From Deltaproteobacteria bacterium (GTDB taxonomy: Bacteria; Desulfobacterota; DSM-4660; Desulfatiglandales; HGW-15): a stretch of DNA of 48,399 nucleotides. Within the stretch, counting starts at the first letter, position 1. Each line of letters opens with the position of its first letter. Shown here in pieces: positions 16,479-28,883 of this stretch. The DNA lies in the NCBI GenBank assembly GCA_016931115.1, contig JAFGFM010000217.1:1-48399 (forward strand), written 5' to 3'. Both the position numbers and the translations under genes were made by a program. Below the pieces are notes generated by a model that was given only the letters and a program-made list of their open reading frames with translations, was not told the DNA's origin and made no database searches.

Positions 16479-17513
16479 ATGAAAATTCTTGGAATCGACA
16501 CATCCTGTGATGATACCTCTGCCGCTGTAATAGCAGACGGTAATTCAGTAATTTCAAACGTAATCCATTCGCAGATCAAGCTTCATAATCCCTATGGCGG
16601 GGTTGTGCCTGAACTTGCATCAAGGGAGCATATAAGAAATATTGTCCCTGTTGTGGATAAGGCGCTATCAAACGCAGGGCTTAAACCGAATGATATAAAC
16701 GCCATTGCCGTAACCATAGGGCCTGGCCTTATAGGGTCGCTTCTGGTGGGGCTCTATTATGCAAAATCAGTCGCCTTTTTTAATAAAATCCCCCTTGTTG
16801 CAGTTAATCACCTTGAGGGACACATACTTTCTATCCTGCTTGAAGAGGATCACCCTGATTTCCCTTTTACTGCCCTTACTGTTTCAGGGGGGCATACAAG
16901 CCTGTACTATGTAAAGGCACCCGGTGACTACGAACTCATGGGGCAGACCCTTGATGATGCAGCAGGTGAGGCATTTGACAAGGTTGCCAAACTCCTGGGC
17001 CTTGGTTACCCGGGGGGTGCAATCATTGAGGCAAATGCGAGATCAGGAAGGGCTGATGCTATCCAATTCCCGAGGGCATATATCTCTGATGAATCCTTGG
17101 ATTTCAGTTTCAGCGGGCTTAAGACAGCAGTGGCATTATATATAGATAAATGGGAAAAGCAGGGGAGGGAAAAGGCAAATAATATCAGGTTAACCGATAT
17201 TGCAGCATCCTTTCAGGAGGCGGTTTTTGATGTCCTTATTGATAAACTGATCATGGCAGGAAAAAGGAGCGGGGTCTCATCCCTTGTGCTTGCAGGAGGG
17301 GTAGCCTGCAACAGGACTCTGCGTGAAAAGCTTACCCTGCGCACCATCAAAGAGGGTTTTAAGGTATACTTTCCAAGGCCTGCCTACTGTACAGATAACG
17401 GGGCAATGATAGCCCTGGCAGGTTTTTTCAGGGCAGTAAATCATGATTATGCAGACTTAAATATTGATGTCAGGTCAAGGTTTCCTGTTAAAGATATCAG
17501 AAAACGGAAATAA
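16479..17513 (+). CDS. tsaD: tRNA N6-adenosine threonylcarbamoyltransferase TsaD
   Basis: Catalytic subunit for t6A37 modification (Kae1/Qri7 family). The N-terminal GIDTSCDDTSAAV phosphate loop, the metal-binding HLEGH near residue 110, SGGHTSL near 135, and GGVACNRTLRE near 267 are intact. The 344 residues match the family. It follows the PP2C gene by 29 bases and is followed by rsmA after 30, so translation-related genes surround the signalling pair. Confidence 0.97.
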   Translation: MKILGIDTSCDDTSAAVIADGNSVISNVIHSQIKLHNPYGGVVPELASREHIRNIVPVVDKALSNAGLKPNDINAIAVTIGPGLIGSLLVGLYYAKSVAFFNKIPLVAVNHLEGHILSILLEEDHPDFPFTALTVSGGHTSLYYVKAPGDYELMGQTLDDAAGEAFDKVAKLLGLGYPGGAIIEANARSGRADAIQFPRAYISDESLDFSFSGLKTAVALYIDKWEKQGREKANNIRLTDIAASFQEAVFDVLIDKLIMAGKRSGVSSLVLAGGVACNRTLREKLTLRTIKEGFKVYFPRPAYCTDNGAMIALAGFFRAVNHDYADLNIDVRSRFPVKDIRKRK

Positions 17514-17543
17514 GTATAATGCATCCATGCCAGAACATTAAAT

Positions 17544-18401
17544 ATGAAACCGGGAACAGATATGTCAGTTAGATTTGCCAGAGGTCTTAAGCCCAATAAA
17601 CGGCTCGGACAGCATTTTCTTGTTGATCAGGGTATAATAAAAGAGATTATTGCAAAGACTGGTGTGGAAAAGTCAGATGATATCCTTGAGATAGGGCCGG
17701 GCCTGGGCGCTCTTACAATACCCATGGCAAAAGAGGTGAACAGTATAACCGCTGTTGAAAAGGATAGCCGCATGGTAAACCACCTCAGACAGAGGCTTGA
17801 GGAGAATAGTATCAGTAATGTCCTGGTTATTGAGGGCGATATCCTGCGGGTAGATTTTGATGCCATCACAGGAGGAAAAAACAGGATCAAGGTTATAGGG
17901 AATCTTCCTTATAATATTTCGTCACCATTCCTGGAAAGACTTATCACCAATAAAAAATATTTCAGCAGGGCGGTACTGATGCTTCAGTATGAATTTGCCG
18001 AGAGGTTATGTTCGGGGCCGGGCACAAAGGATTACGGCGCCATTACAGTAATGACACAATATGAATCAACCATAACCCGGTTAATAAGGGTAGACAAGGA
18101 TGCCTTTTCGCCCAGGCCAAAGGTGGGGTCTATGGTGATCTCAATAGACCTTGAAATGCCTCACCCTGTAAGGGTAAAGAATAACAGGGTATTTGAGCTT
18201 GTTGTAAGGGGGGCATTTGCACAGAGAAGAAAGACCATTAAAAACTCACTCAAGGTAATAAACGATCATTTTGAAAATGACCAAATTGCATGGGCGCTTG
18301 ATAAATGCGGGATTGACCCTTTAAGAAGGGCTGAAACAGTGAGCCTTGATGAGTTTATATCCCTTTCTGATACCCTTTCAGAAAAGGGTTCAGTTTTTTA
18401 A
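17544..18401 (+). CDS. rsmA: 16S rRNA (A1518/A1519) dimethyltransferase RsmA (KsgA)
   Basis: Dimethylates two adjacent adenosines in the 3' hairpin of 16S rRNA late in small-subunit assembly. KRLGQHFLVD lies near residue 19, SAM motif LEIGPGLGALT near 48, and the catalytic NLPYNIS near 118. The ATG at 17544 has no obvious ribosome site; an ATG six codons later (17562) is an alternative. The 3' end overlaps the convergent histidine kinase gene by 12 bases and contains the transcription terminator. Confidence 0.95.
   Translation: MKPGTDMSVRFARGLKPNKRLGQHFLVDQGIIKEIIAKTGVEKSDDILEIGPGLGALTIPMAKEVNSITAVEKDSRMVNHLRQRLEENSISNVLVIEGDILRVDFDAITGGKNRIKVIGNLPYNISSPFLERLITNKKYFSRAVLMLQYEFAERLCSGPGTKDYGAITVMTQYESTITRLIRVDKDAFSPRPKVGSMVISIDLEMPHPVRVKNNRVFELVVRGAFAQRRKTIKNSLKVINDHFENDQIAWALDKCGIDPLRRAETVSLDEFISLSDTLSEKGSVF
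18372..18400 (+). terminator. Intrinsic terminator inside the end of rsmA
   Basis: ACCCTTT and AAAGGGT form a seven-base stem with a four-base loop, followed by TCAGTTTTTTA. It lies within the last codons of rsmA and ends the long plus-strand run. The reverse strand also carries it at the tail of the opposing kinase gene. Confidence 0.75.
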
Positions 18402-19994
18402 TGCCTCCCTGATCTTTTCAGAGAGCGCCTTGAACGAGAATGGTTTCTGTATGAACCCCCTTGCCCCTGCCTCTATTATGCTCTGGGCAGGGCCATCAGC
18501 AGAAAATCCGCTGCATACTATAACCCTTATACCGGGCCTTTTTTCAGCGAGTTGCGAGTAAACAGTCACACCATCCATATCAGGAAGCAGTACATCCAGC
18601 AGTGTGAGATCAATATCTCCCTTAAACGATTCCGCTATATCGATTGCCTCCTGTCCTGTTTTTGCCTTTAATACGGTAAACCCCAGCTTTTCAAGTATTG
18701 CCTGGTTCACATCCATGACAACCTGCTCATCCTCCACAAGAAGTACATTTCCTGTGCCCTTTGAAAGATGGCGATTTGATGGGCCTGCTGTTTCAGCCTC
18801 CTTTTCAACAGACTTTAAATATATCTTGATGCAGGTGCCCCTGTTTAATGCCGATTCTACTATGATTGTCCCTTCATGTTTTTTTATAATACCGTATACG
18901 GCAGACATCCCGAGCCCGCTTCCATAAAACTTGGTCGAAAAGAAGGGTTCAAAGACCCTGCTGCTTGTTTTTTTGTCCATGCCCTTTCCATCATCCCTTA
19001 TGGAGAGTTCTATGTAGTTACCCTCCTCAATATCAGGCATCTTTTTAATATCCTGAGCGGTAAAGGTGATTTCTTTAGCTGTGATCCAGATATTGCCGGC
19101 CTCGGATATTGCCTCGGATGAATTTGAAAGGATCGCTGATAATGCCATCTGGAGCTTTGAATAATCACCATCTATGAAGGACATTTTCTCTGGCAGGTCA
19201 GTATGGATTGTTATGCCAGGTTTCATGCTCTGCTTTAAAAGTGGAAGGGTCTCTTTAAGAAAGTCGATTACAGGAAAATTTTTTGGTTTAAAATCTGTTC
19301 CCCTGGCATAATCAAGGAGCTGATCAGTAAGGTCTGCCATACGGTATGCGGTCTCTTTTACTGGTTTTATGTACCGTGCATATACATTTCCAGGTTTTGC
19401 TGTCATTTCTAGCAGTTCAATATTCCCGACAATAGCAGCAAGGGCATTATTGAACTGGTGGGCCACGCCGCCAGCAAGCACGGCAATGGAATCAAGTTTT
19501 CTAGACTGTTCAAGCCTTTCCTGCAATATCTTTTTTTCAGATTCTATTTTATCAAGTTCTGAAATATCCAGGCATATACACTGAAGCATGTCATCTTTTC
19601 CTGTCTGATGTATTCTTGAGAGGGTAAGCAGGCCATTATAAATCGAACCATCCTTTCTTTTCAGTCTCATTGGGGTGTTTATCAGAGATCCCTTCTTTTT
19701 TAGCATCTCTATTATGGTCTTCCTGTCACCAGGGTTTTCATAGAGATCCTGCATGTTCGATTTTTTTAGTTCCTCAAGTGTATACCCGGTCATTTTTGTC
19801 ATGGTCCGGTTTGCGGTCAACAATTTTCCTTTAATGGTCGCAAGGGTAATTGCCGCAGGTGTATTATCAAAGAGATGGCTGTATTGCTCCTCATTATTCT
19901 TCAAATATGAGTTTTCATCCTTGAGGTCAGCGATCTCTTTCCCCTGTTCATTAATTATCCTTTTTAAGATACTGATTTCTGTTGATTCTGTCAT
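18390..19994 (-). CDS. Cytosolic PAS hybrid histidine kinase / response regulator
   Basis: A soluble 534-residue sensor. An N-terminal coiled coil (about 8-35) precedes a PAS domain (about 38-150, with the ITLATIKGKLLTANRTM block), a dimerisation/phosphoacceptor helix with His in AGGVAHQFNNALAAIVGN near 178, and an HATPase domain with N-box, DDGKGMD and GSGLGMS. The C-terminal receiver has the LLDVLLPDMDG phosphoacceptor Asp and the late KPFS lysine. No transmembrane segment or DNA-binding output domain is present. The final partner is unknown; no cognate regulator is adjacent. Confidence 0.95.
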   Translation of the reverse strand: MTESTEISILKRIINEQGKEIADLKDENSYLKNNEEQYSHLFDNTPAAITLATIKGKLLTANRTMTKMTGYTLEELKKSNMQDLYENPGDRKTIIEMLKKKGSLINTPMRLKRKDGSIYNGLLTLSRIHQTGKDDMLQCICLDISELDKIESEKKILQERLEQSRKLDSIAVLAGGVAHQFNNALAAIVGNIELLEMTAKPGNVYARYIKPVKETAYRMADLTDQLLDYARGTDFKPKNFPVIDFLKETLPLLKQSMKPGITIHTDLPEKMSFIDGDYSKLQMALSAILSNSSEAISEAGNIWITAKEITFTAQDIKKMPDIEEGNYIELSIRDDGKGMDKKTSSRVFEPFFSTKFYGSGLGMSAVYGIIKKHEGTIIVESALNRGTCIKIYLKSVEKEAETAGPSNRHLSKGTGNVLLVEDEQVVMDVNQAILEKLGFTVLKAKTGQEAIDIAESFKGDIDLTLLDVLLPDMDGVTVYSQLAEKRPGIRVIVCSGFSADGPAQSIIEAGARGFIQKPFSFKALSEKIREALKN

Positions 19995-20339
19995 CTTGTA
20001 GTCCCTCTTAATCTACCAATAGAAACCGCTTCATGTAGAATAGCGGTTAACATATCAATAGCTGCCTGATAATAATGCATCTTTATTATCATGGAAGTAT
20101 CCTGCCCAGATTATCGATTGGAAATGCATTTCAGGAAATGGGTAAAATATAAGGTTATTCCTGGTTTGACAATAAAAAAATTAATTTTTTCATTACCTGT
20201 TTATGTGTTTCAGTGGCTTATATAAATATCCGGACAGTAATCTATTCCTTGACAAATCAGCGATTTGGCTATATTTTTTACCATCAAAACGGAATACCGC
20301 AACATTGTTAAACATTATCTCTCACAGGAGTAGTGATCA
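19995..20339. other. Intergenic region between divergent kinase and ihfA-like genes
   Basis: About 345 bases without a gene. It carries the promoter at 20249-20277 and, upstream, a second TTGACA at 20166 followed by an A7/T6 palindromic stretch lacking a good -10. No other feature is seen. Confidence 0.6.
20249..20277 (+). promoter_or_regulatory. Sigma-70-type promoter for the ihfA-like gene
   Basis: A perfect -35 TTGACA at 20249-20254 is separated by 17 bases from TATTTT at 20272-20277. The ATG of the IHF/HU gene is 63 bases beyond the -10. Confidence 0.7.
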
Positions 20340-20648
20340 ATGACACTTACAAAAGATGATCTGGTAAATTCATTGTATGAAAATCTTGATATCCCAAAAA
20401 GCAAAGCAACCTCTATTATAGAAACCCTTTTAAACAACATAAAGGGTAAGCTTGAAAGCAAGGAGGATGTGCTTATTTCCGGGTTCGGCAAGTTCTGTGT
20501 TAAGGAAAAAAAAGACAGACGTGGAAGAAACCCTTCCACCGGAGAGGATTTGACGCTTGATGCACGCAGGGTAGTGGTTTTTAAATGTTCGGGGGTCTTA
20601 CGCGAAACAGTAAACGGCGCAGGACAAAATGATTTGGCTGAAAGGTAA
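20340..20648 (+). CDS. ihfA: Integration host factor alpha-like DNA-bending protein
   Basis: A 102-residue HU/IHF family protein. The dimer core helices (about 4-40) lead into ISGFGKFCVKEKKDRRGRNP, the strand and beta-arm whose Pro intercalates DNA, and then LDARRVVVFKCS. The RRGRNPSTGE arm and length favour IHF-alpha over HU. The C-terminal extension of about 12 residues is not conserved. The gene stands alone behind its own promoter, with a tiny Cys-rich frame 10 bases downstream. Confidence 0.88.
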   Translation: MTLTKDDLVNSLYENLDIPKSKATSIIETLLNNIKGKLESKEDVLISGFGKFCVKEKKDRRGRNPSTGEDLTLDARRVVVFKCSGVLRETVNGAGQNDLAER

Positions 20649-20658
20649 GGATTTTTAA

Positions 20659-20796
20659 ATGTCTCAAAAATACCCTGAATGTCCCCTGTATAATCACTCA
20701 AATTGCAAGGATTATGAAAACCCAAAGCTTTGTGCGATTGTAAGAAAAGATAAAATCTGCCAAAAAAAAAAAGAAAAGCCTAAACCTGAAAAGTAA
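20659..20796 (+). CDS. 45-residue Cys-rich protein, possible metal binder
   Basis: An ATG at 20659, with AAGGTAAGG about eight bases upstream, opens a 45-codon frame with four cysteines at residues 8, 16, 25 and 34, spaced almost evenly, and a Lys-rich tail. The regular Cys spacing and the ribosome site directly after ihfA argue for a real gene. The even spacing could suit a zinc or iron-sulfur site. No family is recognised. Confidence 0.6.
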   Translation: MSQKYPECPLYNHSNCKDYENPKLCAIVRKDKICQKKKEKPKPEK

Positions 20797-20875
20797 TTTT
20801 TAAAACAGGCCAGTTACTCTATTTGCATCTCACATTTGTTTTATGAATCTGAAGAGGCAACCCTGTTTAATATTA

Positions 20876-21682
20876 TTAATGTGCCTGTGTATTTAGTCCG
20901 GGGGTATTCTCACCCGGTGAATATGAGATAAGGTCTGCAATGAAACTCCCGACAGTTACCCTGCTTTTTATTCTTACCGGTATTCTTTTATTATCATCTG
21001 TAATCCATATCTGCATCCTGGAATCTTTTGTTTTCTGGAATACCCCGCTGATACCCTCTATTTCAGGTTCAACCAGTATGGTATCATAACTCTTTTCTGC
21101 AATGGTAATCTTCTGTTTCTTTAGCAGTTTTGCATTTGCCCTGATCACCTTTTTGCCGTCAGTAAGATTTATCTTAATACAGTTATGTTCATCAGGCCTT
21201 CCAACCCTGAATGCATAGAATACTGAAAGGGGGTCAAAGGTGTTTTCTTCAATAATAACAGTATCGGTTATATTTCCATTTTTAATTTGCCTTGCCTCAA
21301 GCTTATTCCAGTCAAACTGCACTATTACCCCTTTTACGGTTTTTTTTTCATGCCTTTTTTTGTACAGGAGTGATTTTTTCAGGCCGGTATCAGTCCATGA
21401 TTCTATCCTGTCACGCACCTTGTAAAAGTTATCGACAAACGGGCTGGTCTTTGCTGTGTAGACAAAATGAAGGGAAGGGGTGCCATCCATATCTTCATTT
21501 GGCATGACCTCAAGTGTGGTCTCAGCAGCAACAACGAATGACCACCTTACCTCAAAGGTCATCTTTTCCCCTGGATAAAAAATAACCTCTTCTGATTTAA
21601 CAGGGGCAGGGTTAATCAGAATGATAAGAAGGTAGGCAATAATAGCCAGCGTATGTTTTATTTTTATATGACTTATCTTCAT
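20876..21682 (-). CDS. DUF3108 domain protein, exported
   Basis: 268 residues with a basic N-terminus and a hydrophobic signal segment at about 9-28. The remainder is beta-rich with the YPGEKMTFEVRW opening, DNFYKVRDRIESW block near 85 and RIPVRIKSRVTVGSFIADL near the end, features of DUF3108 envelope proteins found in many Gram-negative bacteria. Function is unknown. The gene is alone between the ihfA unit and the tRNA genes, pointing away from the latter. Confidence 0.85.
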   Translation of the reverse strand: MKISHIKIKHTLAIIAYLLIILINPAPVKSEEVIFYPGEKMTFEVRWSFVVAAETTLEVMPNEDMDGTPSLHFVYTAKTSPFVDNFYKVRDRIESWTDTGLKKSLLYKKRHEKKTVKGVIVQFDWNKLEARQIKNGNITDTVIIEENTFDPLSVFYAFRVGRPDEHNCIKINLTDGKKVIRANAKLLKKQKITIAEKSYDTILVEPEIEGISGVFQKTKDSRMQIWITDDNKRIPVRIKSRVTVGSFIADLISYSPGENTPGLNTQAH

Positions 21683-21859
21683 ACATCCTTTTTACTTAAA
21701 ATAGATGATAAAAACAAACTTTTTTCTACTCATGTTGAAATATCCTGAGTGAATTTAATTCAGAAATTACTCACAAGTTAAGAATTTTGATTATCATAGG
21801 TTAGGGTAGAAGAGATTGCGGAGAGACTTGCCAATACTCTGTAATCCCAAGAAAAGTAA

Positions 21860-21889
21860 AAGGGATTATGCTGTTTGGCATAATCCCTT
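21860..21889 (-). terminator. Intrinsic terminator after the tRNA pair
   Basis: A perfect 12-base stem (AAGGGATTATGC and its complement) with a six-base loop is followed on the minus strand by TTTACTTTTC. It lies 18 bases beyond the end of tRNA-Lys and probably ends the tRNA transcript. Confidence 0.85.
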
Positions 21890-21907
21890 GTGTTTACTTC
21901 TTATTAG

Positions 21908-21983
<76 letters not shown>

Positions 21984-22001
21984 TTTTTTGTTTTAACCAA
22001 G

Positions 22002-22075
22002 CGCGCCCGGCAGGATTCGAACCTGCGGCCTACGGGTTCGAAGCCCGGCGCTCTATCCAGCTGAGCTACGGGCGC
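22002..22075 (-). tRNA. tRNA-Arg (anticodon TCG)
   Basis: Cloverleaf on the minus strand: acceptor GCGCCCG/CGGGCGC, D arm GCTC/GAGC, anticodon stem CCGGG/CCCGT (one terminal mismatch), loop CTTCGAA giving TCG, and T arm GTTCGAATC. Discriminator G. CCA is not encoded. It lies 18 bases upstream of tRNA-Lys and is probably co-transcribed. Confidence 0.95.
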
Positions 22076-22152
22076 TTTCAAATGAAGGGTATCTCCTACC
22101 AATTATCCTTTAAGTTGTCAATTATAAATGTTTGAGGAAATATAAAAAAAAA

Positions 22153-25695
<3,543 letters not shown>

Positions 25696-25761
25696 TTAAT
25701 TTCTTACAAAAAGAAAAGACTTTAAAATATAATAATTTTAATTCTATTACAAACATAAAAA

Positions 25762-25773
25762 TACCATATGGTA
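25762..25773. promoter_or_regulatory. 12-bp perfect palindrome upstream of nifJ
   Basis: TACCATATGGTA lies about 88 bases upstream of the nifJ start. Just downstream of it on the minus strand, TTGTAA and TATTTT sit 17 bases apart and could be a weak promoter. The palindrome could be an operator, but no protein can be named. Confidence 0.3.
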
Positions 25774-25862
25774 GAAAAAATAGACAGTTTGGGTAGAGGA
25801 AGGCTGTTTAAAGATAATAGAGCATGCCTGATATGATCCTGAATCAGGGCAGATTTATATAT

Positions 25863-26531
25863 TTATATGACAATATTGAAAAAACGGTTCCAGTTGGGCC
25901 ATGACCAGTATATGATAAGGGCCTTTCCCTTTATTTTTTCGAGTCTGACAAAATTGGTATTTTTCCATTTTCGACTGTCATGGCTGTTATCTCTATTGTC
26001 TCCCATAACAAATATGGAATTTTCTGGTACTTTCACAGGACCGAAATTTTCTTGTGTATCTGACTGGTTCAGGATTTTATGCTTCCTGTCTCCTATAGTT
26101 TCCTCATATAAATCTGCATAAGGCATCTCTTCATCACTGTATTTTCCTACCGGTTTTGCAATTACCTTCTTATTGTTCAAGTATAATTGATCATCTAAAA
26201 CTTCGATTATGTCTCCCTCAATCCCTATAACCCTTTTTATAAAATCGATATTTTCATCTTCAGGATATTTGAAAACAACCACATCACCTCTTTCAGGTCT
26301 GTTAAGCTGAATAATGTACTTATCCATAAATGGCATTTTAATGCCATATGTAAATTTATTGACGAGCAGATGATCACCAACAAGGAGTGTCGATTTCATT
26401 GATCCTGACGGTATTTTAAATGCCTGTATTATAAAGGTGCGGATAAAAAACGCCAGCAGTATGGCAATTATGAATGCTTCTGCATACTCCCTTAGTATGC
26501 TTTTTTTATTAATTTTTGAAATTTGGTCCAT
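25863..26531 (-). CDS. lepB: Signal peptidase I
   Basis: Membrane serine protease that cleaves signal peptides. A single N-terminal transmembrane segment (about 17-37) precedes box B IPSGSMKSTLLVGD with the catalytic Ser, box D GDVVVFKYPED...DFIKRVIG with the catalytic Lys, and box E MGDNRDNSHDSR. The ATG at 26531 has GGAG upstream and is preferred to an ATG 20 codons earlier. Length is then 222 residues. Confidence 0.95.
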   Translation of the reverse strand: MDQISKINKKSILREYAEAFIIAILLAFFIRTFIIQAFKIPSGSMKSTLLVGDHLLVNKFTYGIKMPFMDKYIIQLNRPERGDVVVFKYPEDENIDFIKRVIGIEGDIIEVLDDQLYLNNKKVIAKPVGKYSDEEMPYADLYEETIGDRKHKILNQSDTQENFGPVKVPENSIFVMGDNRDNSHDSRKWKNTNFVRLEKIKGKALIIYWSWPNWNRFFNIVI

Positions 26532-26591
26532 TTTCTGCTCCAAGCGGCCCCAGAGTCCTGACCGGAAACATGAATATTGTAGTGCCGCCAT

Positions 26592-26944
26592 TGTGCTTTA
26601 AAGCAAGCTCCGGTTGTTTATTATATAAATAATGGGTTGCTGTAAAGAATTATTTCTTTTCCTTCAGGTTATTGCCACATGAGATAGGGTTTTATGGCTT
26701 ATTATTTGCATAAAATAATTCTGAATCAAGGAGTATTTCAGGATCAATACTATTAAAGCTCATAACTTTATTGTATTGTGTTTTTGAAACTATACTATAT
26801 GTGGTATAAGATTATATTAATATGTACGATATATATCAAAATTATATTAAATTAGATAAATTTAATAAGAAATGCTTGACAAAATATACAATATATATAT
26901 GATATTGGCCTAATGCTATTAAACTATTGTGGTTAACAAAAAGT
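26592..26944. other. AT-rich intergenic region before the pilus cluster
   Basis: About 350 bases without a gene. It contains the promoter at 26876-26903 and a weaker TTGAAA-N17-TAAGAT arrangement near 26780-26810, with several AT-only palindromic stretches around 26820-26850. Nothing else is seen. Confidence 0.6.
26876..26903 (+). promoter_or_regulatory. Sigma-70-type promoter for the regulator-pil cluster
   Basis: TTGACA at 26876-26881 and TATGAT at 26898-26903 are separated by 16 bases. The first gene of the run starts 42 bases after the -10. Confidence 0.7.
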
Positions 26945-27160
26945 ATGTCGGAGGCAAAATTGGGCCGTAACATCGTCAAAAAGATCCGAGAAGAGCTTTT
27001 AATGAGTAAAGCCGAGTTGGCCAGAAAAGCCGGGGTATCATCTCTAACTATCGACAGGATAGAAAAAGGTAAAAGCTGTCGGATGGAAACGAAAAGGAAA
27101 ATTATACTTGCCCTTGGATTTGATCTGGCTGAAAAAGGCAAGGTTTTTCTTGATGCTTAA
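26945..27160 (+). CDS. Xre-family helix-turn-helix regulator
   Basis: A 71-residue single-domain DNA-binding protein. The helix-turn-helix is at about residues 19-40 (MSKAELARKAGVSSLTIDRIEKG). The ATG at 26945 is preferred to a TTG six codons upstream, although neither has a strong ribosome site. The gene is 14 bases from pilM and shares its promoter, so it probably regulates the pilus cluster or itself; this is inferred from position. Confidence 0.85.
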   Translation: MSEAKLGRNIVKKIREELLMSKAELARKAGVSSLTIDRIEKGKSCRMETKRKIILALGFDLAEKGKVFLDA

Positions 27161-27174
27161 TAACGAGGATATGA

Positions 27175-28266
27175 ATGCCTGTACCTAAAAAAAATCAACT
27201 GGTTGGTTTGGATATTGGCTCCCACTCAATAAAACTGGTTGAAATCGATAACAGTAAAAAAGGGATGATTTTAAAAAGTTTCGGTATTGTCCATCTGCCT
27301 AAAGATATTATAGTAGAAGGAAGCATCAAAGAAATAGAAAGGGCTGCTTCGGCCATTAAAAATCTTTTTAAAAATCTGAATGTAAAAAATAAAAATGTTG
27401 CAACATCCATTTCCGGATTTTCTGTTATTGTGAAAAAGATCAGCATTTCAAAAAGAAATCAGACAGCCCTGGACTCAAGCATTCAGGAAGAGGCAGAACA
27501 GTATATCCCATTTGATATCAGTGATGTGAATCTTGATTATGAAATACTGAAAAATGAAAATGAGATTACAGGTGAAGAGGAAAATGGCTCAGGTCATGAA
27601 TCTGATGTAATGGATGTCATGCTGGTTGCTGCAAAAAAAGATATTATAGAAGAATATGAAAGCCTTATTCAACTGGCAGGATTAAACCCTGTTGTTATGG
27701 ATGTAGATGCCTTTGCTCTTCAAAATGCCTTTGAATCAAGCACCGGTGAAACCTCAGGATGTTATGCAATTATCAATATAGGTGCTGAGGAACTGGGTAT
27801 AAATGCTATAAAAAACGGGGTATCCATGTTTACCCGTGATTCCTCATATGGCGGTGCACAAATAACCGAGGCCATTGCATCTCAGCTGGATATCTCATAC
27901 GAGGATGCTGAAATGCTAAAGCTGGGCGGAAAAGAGCTGGAAGAGAGAGAAAGGGTAATCCTTGAAGAGATTTTTACATCCATGGTATCTGGCTGGGTGC
28001 AGGAAACCAGCAGGGCCCTTGATTTTTTGGCTACAACTTACCCTGATGAGAAAATCGAAAAGATCTATCTATGTGGAGGGGCAAGCAAGATCCCAGAATT
28101 TATGAAATACCTTGAAATGGAGACAGGCATTCCGGTGGAGGAGCTTAATCCATTTGCAGGTTTGCAGATAAATGAGAAGATATTTGACCCCAAATACCTG
28201 AGCGATATGGCTCCCCAGGCCGGAGTGGCAGTTGGTCTGGCATTAAGGAGTATTGGTGACAAATGA
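27175..28266 (+). CDS. pilM: Type IV pilus assembly protein PilM
   Basis: Actin-like cytoplasmic ATPase that docks on the N-terminal tail of PilN at the base of the type IV pilus. The FtsA-like fold is shown by VGLDIGSHSIKLVEI at the N-terminus, EEAEQYIPFDISDVNLDYE near 105, and IYLCGGASKIPEF near 300. 363 residues is usual. GAGG lies upstream of the ATG. It overlaps pilN by four bases. Confidence 0.96.
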   Translation: MPVPKKNQLVGLDIGSHSIKLVEIDNSKKGMILKSFGIVHLPKDIIVEGSIKEIERAASAIKNLFKNLNVKNKNVATSISGFSVIVKKISISKRNQTALDSSIQEEAEQYIPFDISDVNLDYEILKNENEITGEEENGSGHESDVMDVMLVAAKKDIIEEYESLIQLAGLNPVVMDVDAFALQNAFESSTGETSGCYAIINIGAEELGINAIKNGVSMFTRDSSYGGAQITEAIASQLDISYEDAEMLKLGGKELEERERVILEEIFTSMVSGWVQETSRALDFLATTYPDEKIEKIYLCGGASKIPEFMKYLEMETGIPVEELNPFAGLQINEKIFDPKYLSDMAPQAGVAVGLALRSIGDK

Positions 28267-28859
28267 TAAGAATTAACCTTTTGCCCTTCAGGGCAGCTCG
28301 GAAAAGAGAGAATGTTAAAAGGCATATAACAATTTATTTTGCCGCTGTTTGCGCAGCCCTGGCATTAATTGTCATATCTTTCTTCTGGCTCAGCACTAAA
28401 CTGTCCGGGTTGAAAGATGATGAAAACAGGTTGAAACAGGAGCTTGCGAGTTATCAGAAGGAATTGCAGGAAATTAAGGATCTTGAAAGCAAGATCAAAG
28501 AGATAAACAGTAAGCTTTCTATCATCAAGGACCTTGAGAAAGGAAAGACAGGTCCTGTTCACCTTCTGTCGGATATCTCTAATGCTGTTCCCAAAGACAA
28601 GCTCTGGCTTACATCTCTTAAAGAGGCTAAAGGTACATTATTATTAAGCGGTACGGCCATGGATAATGAGACAGTTTCACTGTTTATGAAAAATCTTAAA
28701 AACACGGAACAGGTAACAGCAGATCCTGTACTCAAGAGCACAACAAGAAAGGAGCTACCTCAATTCAGGCTGACAGTCTCTGATTTTGACCTTGAGTGCA
28801 AGATATTTACACCGGTAAAAGAGGAAGCGCCAAAAAAGCCGGACCCTAAAAAAAAGTAA
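28263..28859 (+). CDS. pilN: Type IV pilus assembly protein PilN
   Basis: Inner-membrane alignment-complex protein. The conserved MIRINLLPFR N-terminus is the PilM-binding tail, followed by a transmembrane segment at about 24-44, a coiled coil at about 47-85 and a small periplasmic domain. It pairs with PilO. It ends in a Lys/Pro-rich tail. Confidence 0.95.
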   Translation: MIRINLLPFRAARKRENVKRHITIYFAAVCAALALIVISFFWLSTKLSGLKDDENRLKQELASYQKELQEIKDLESKIKEINSKLSIIKDLEKGKTGPVHLLSDISNAVPKDKLWLTSLKEAKGTLLLSGTAMDNETVSLFMKNLKNTEQVTADPVLKSTTRKELPQFRLTVSDFDLECKIFTPVKEEAPKKPDPKKK

Positions 28860-28883
28860 TAACTATTTCCGGACAGTAATATA

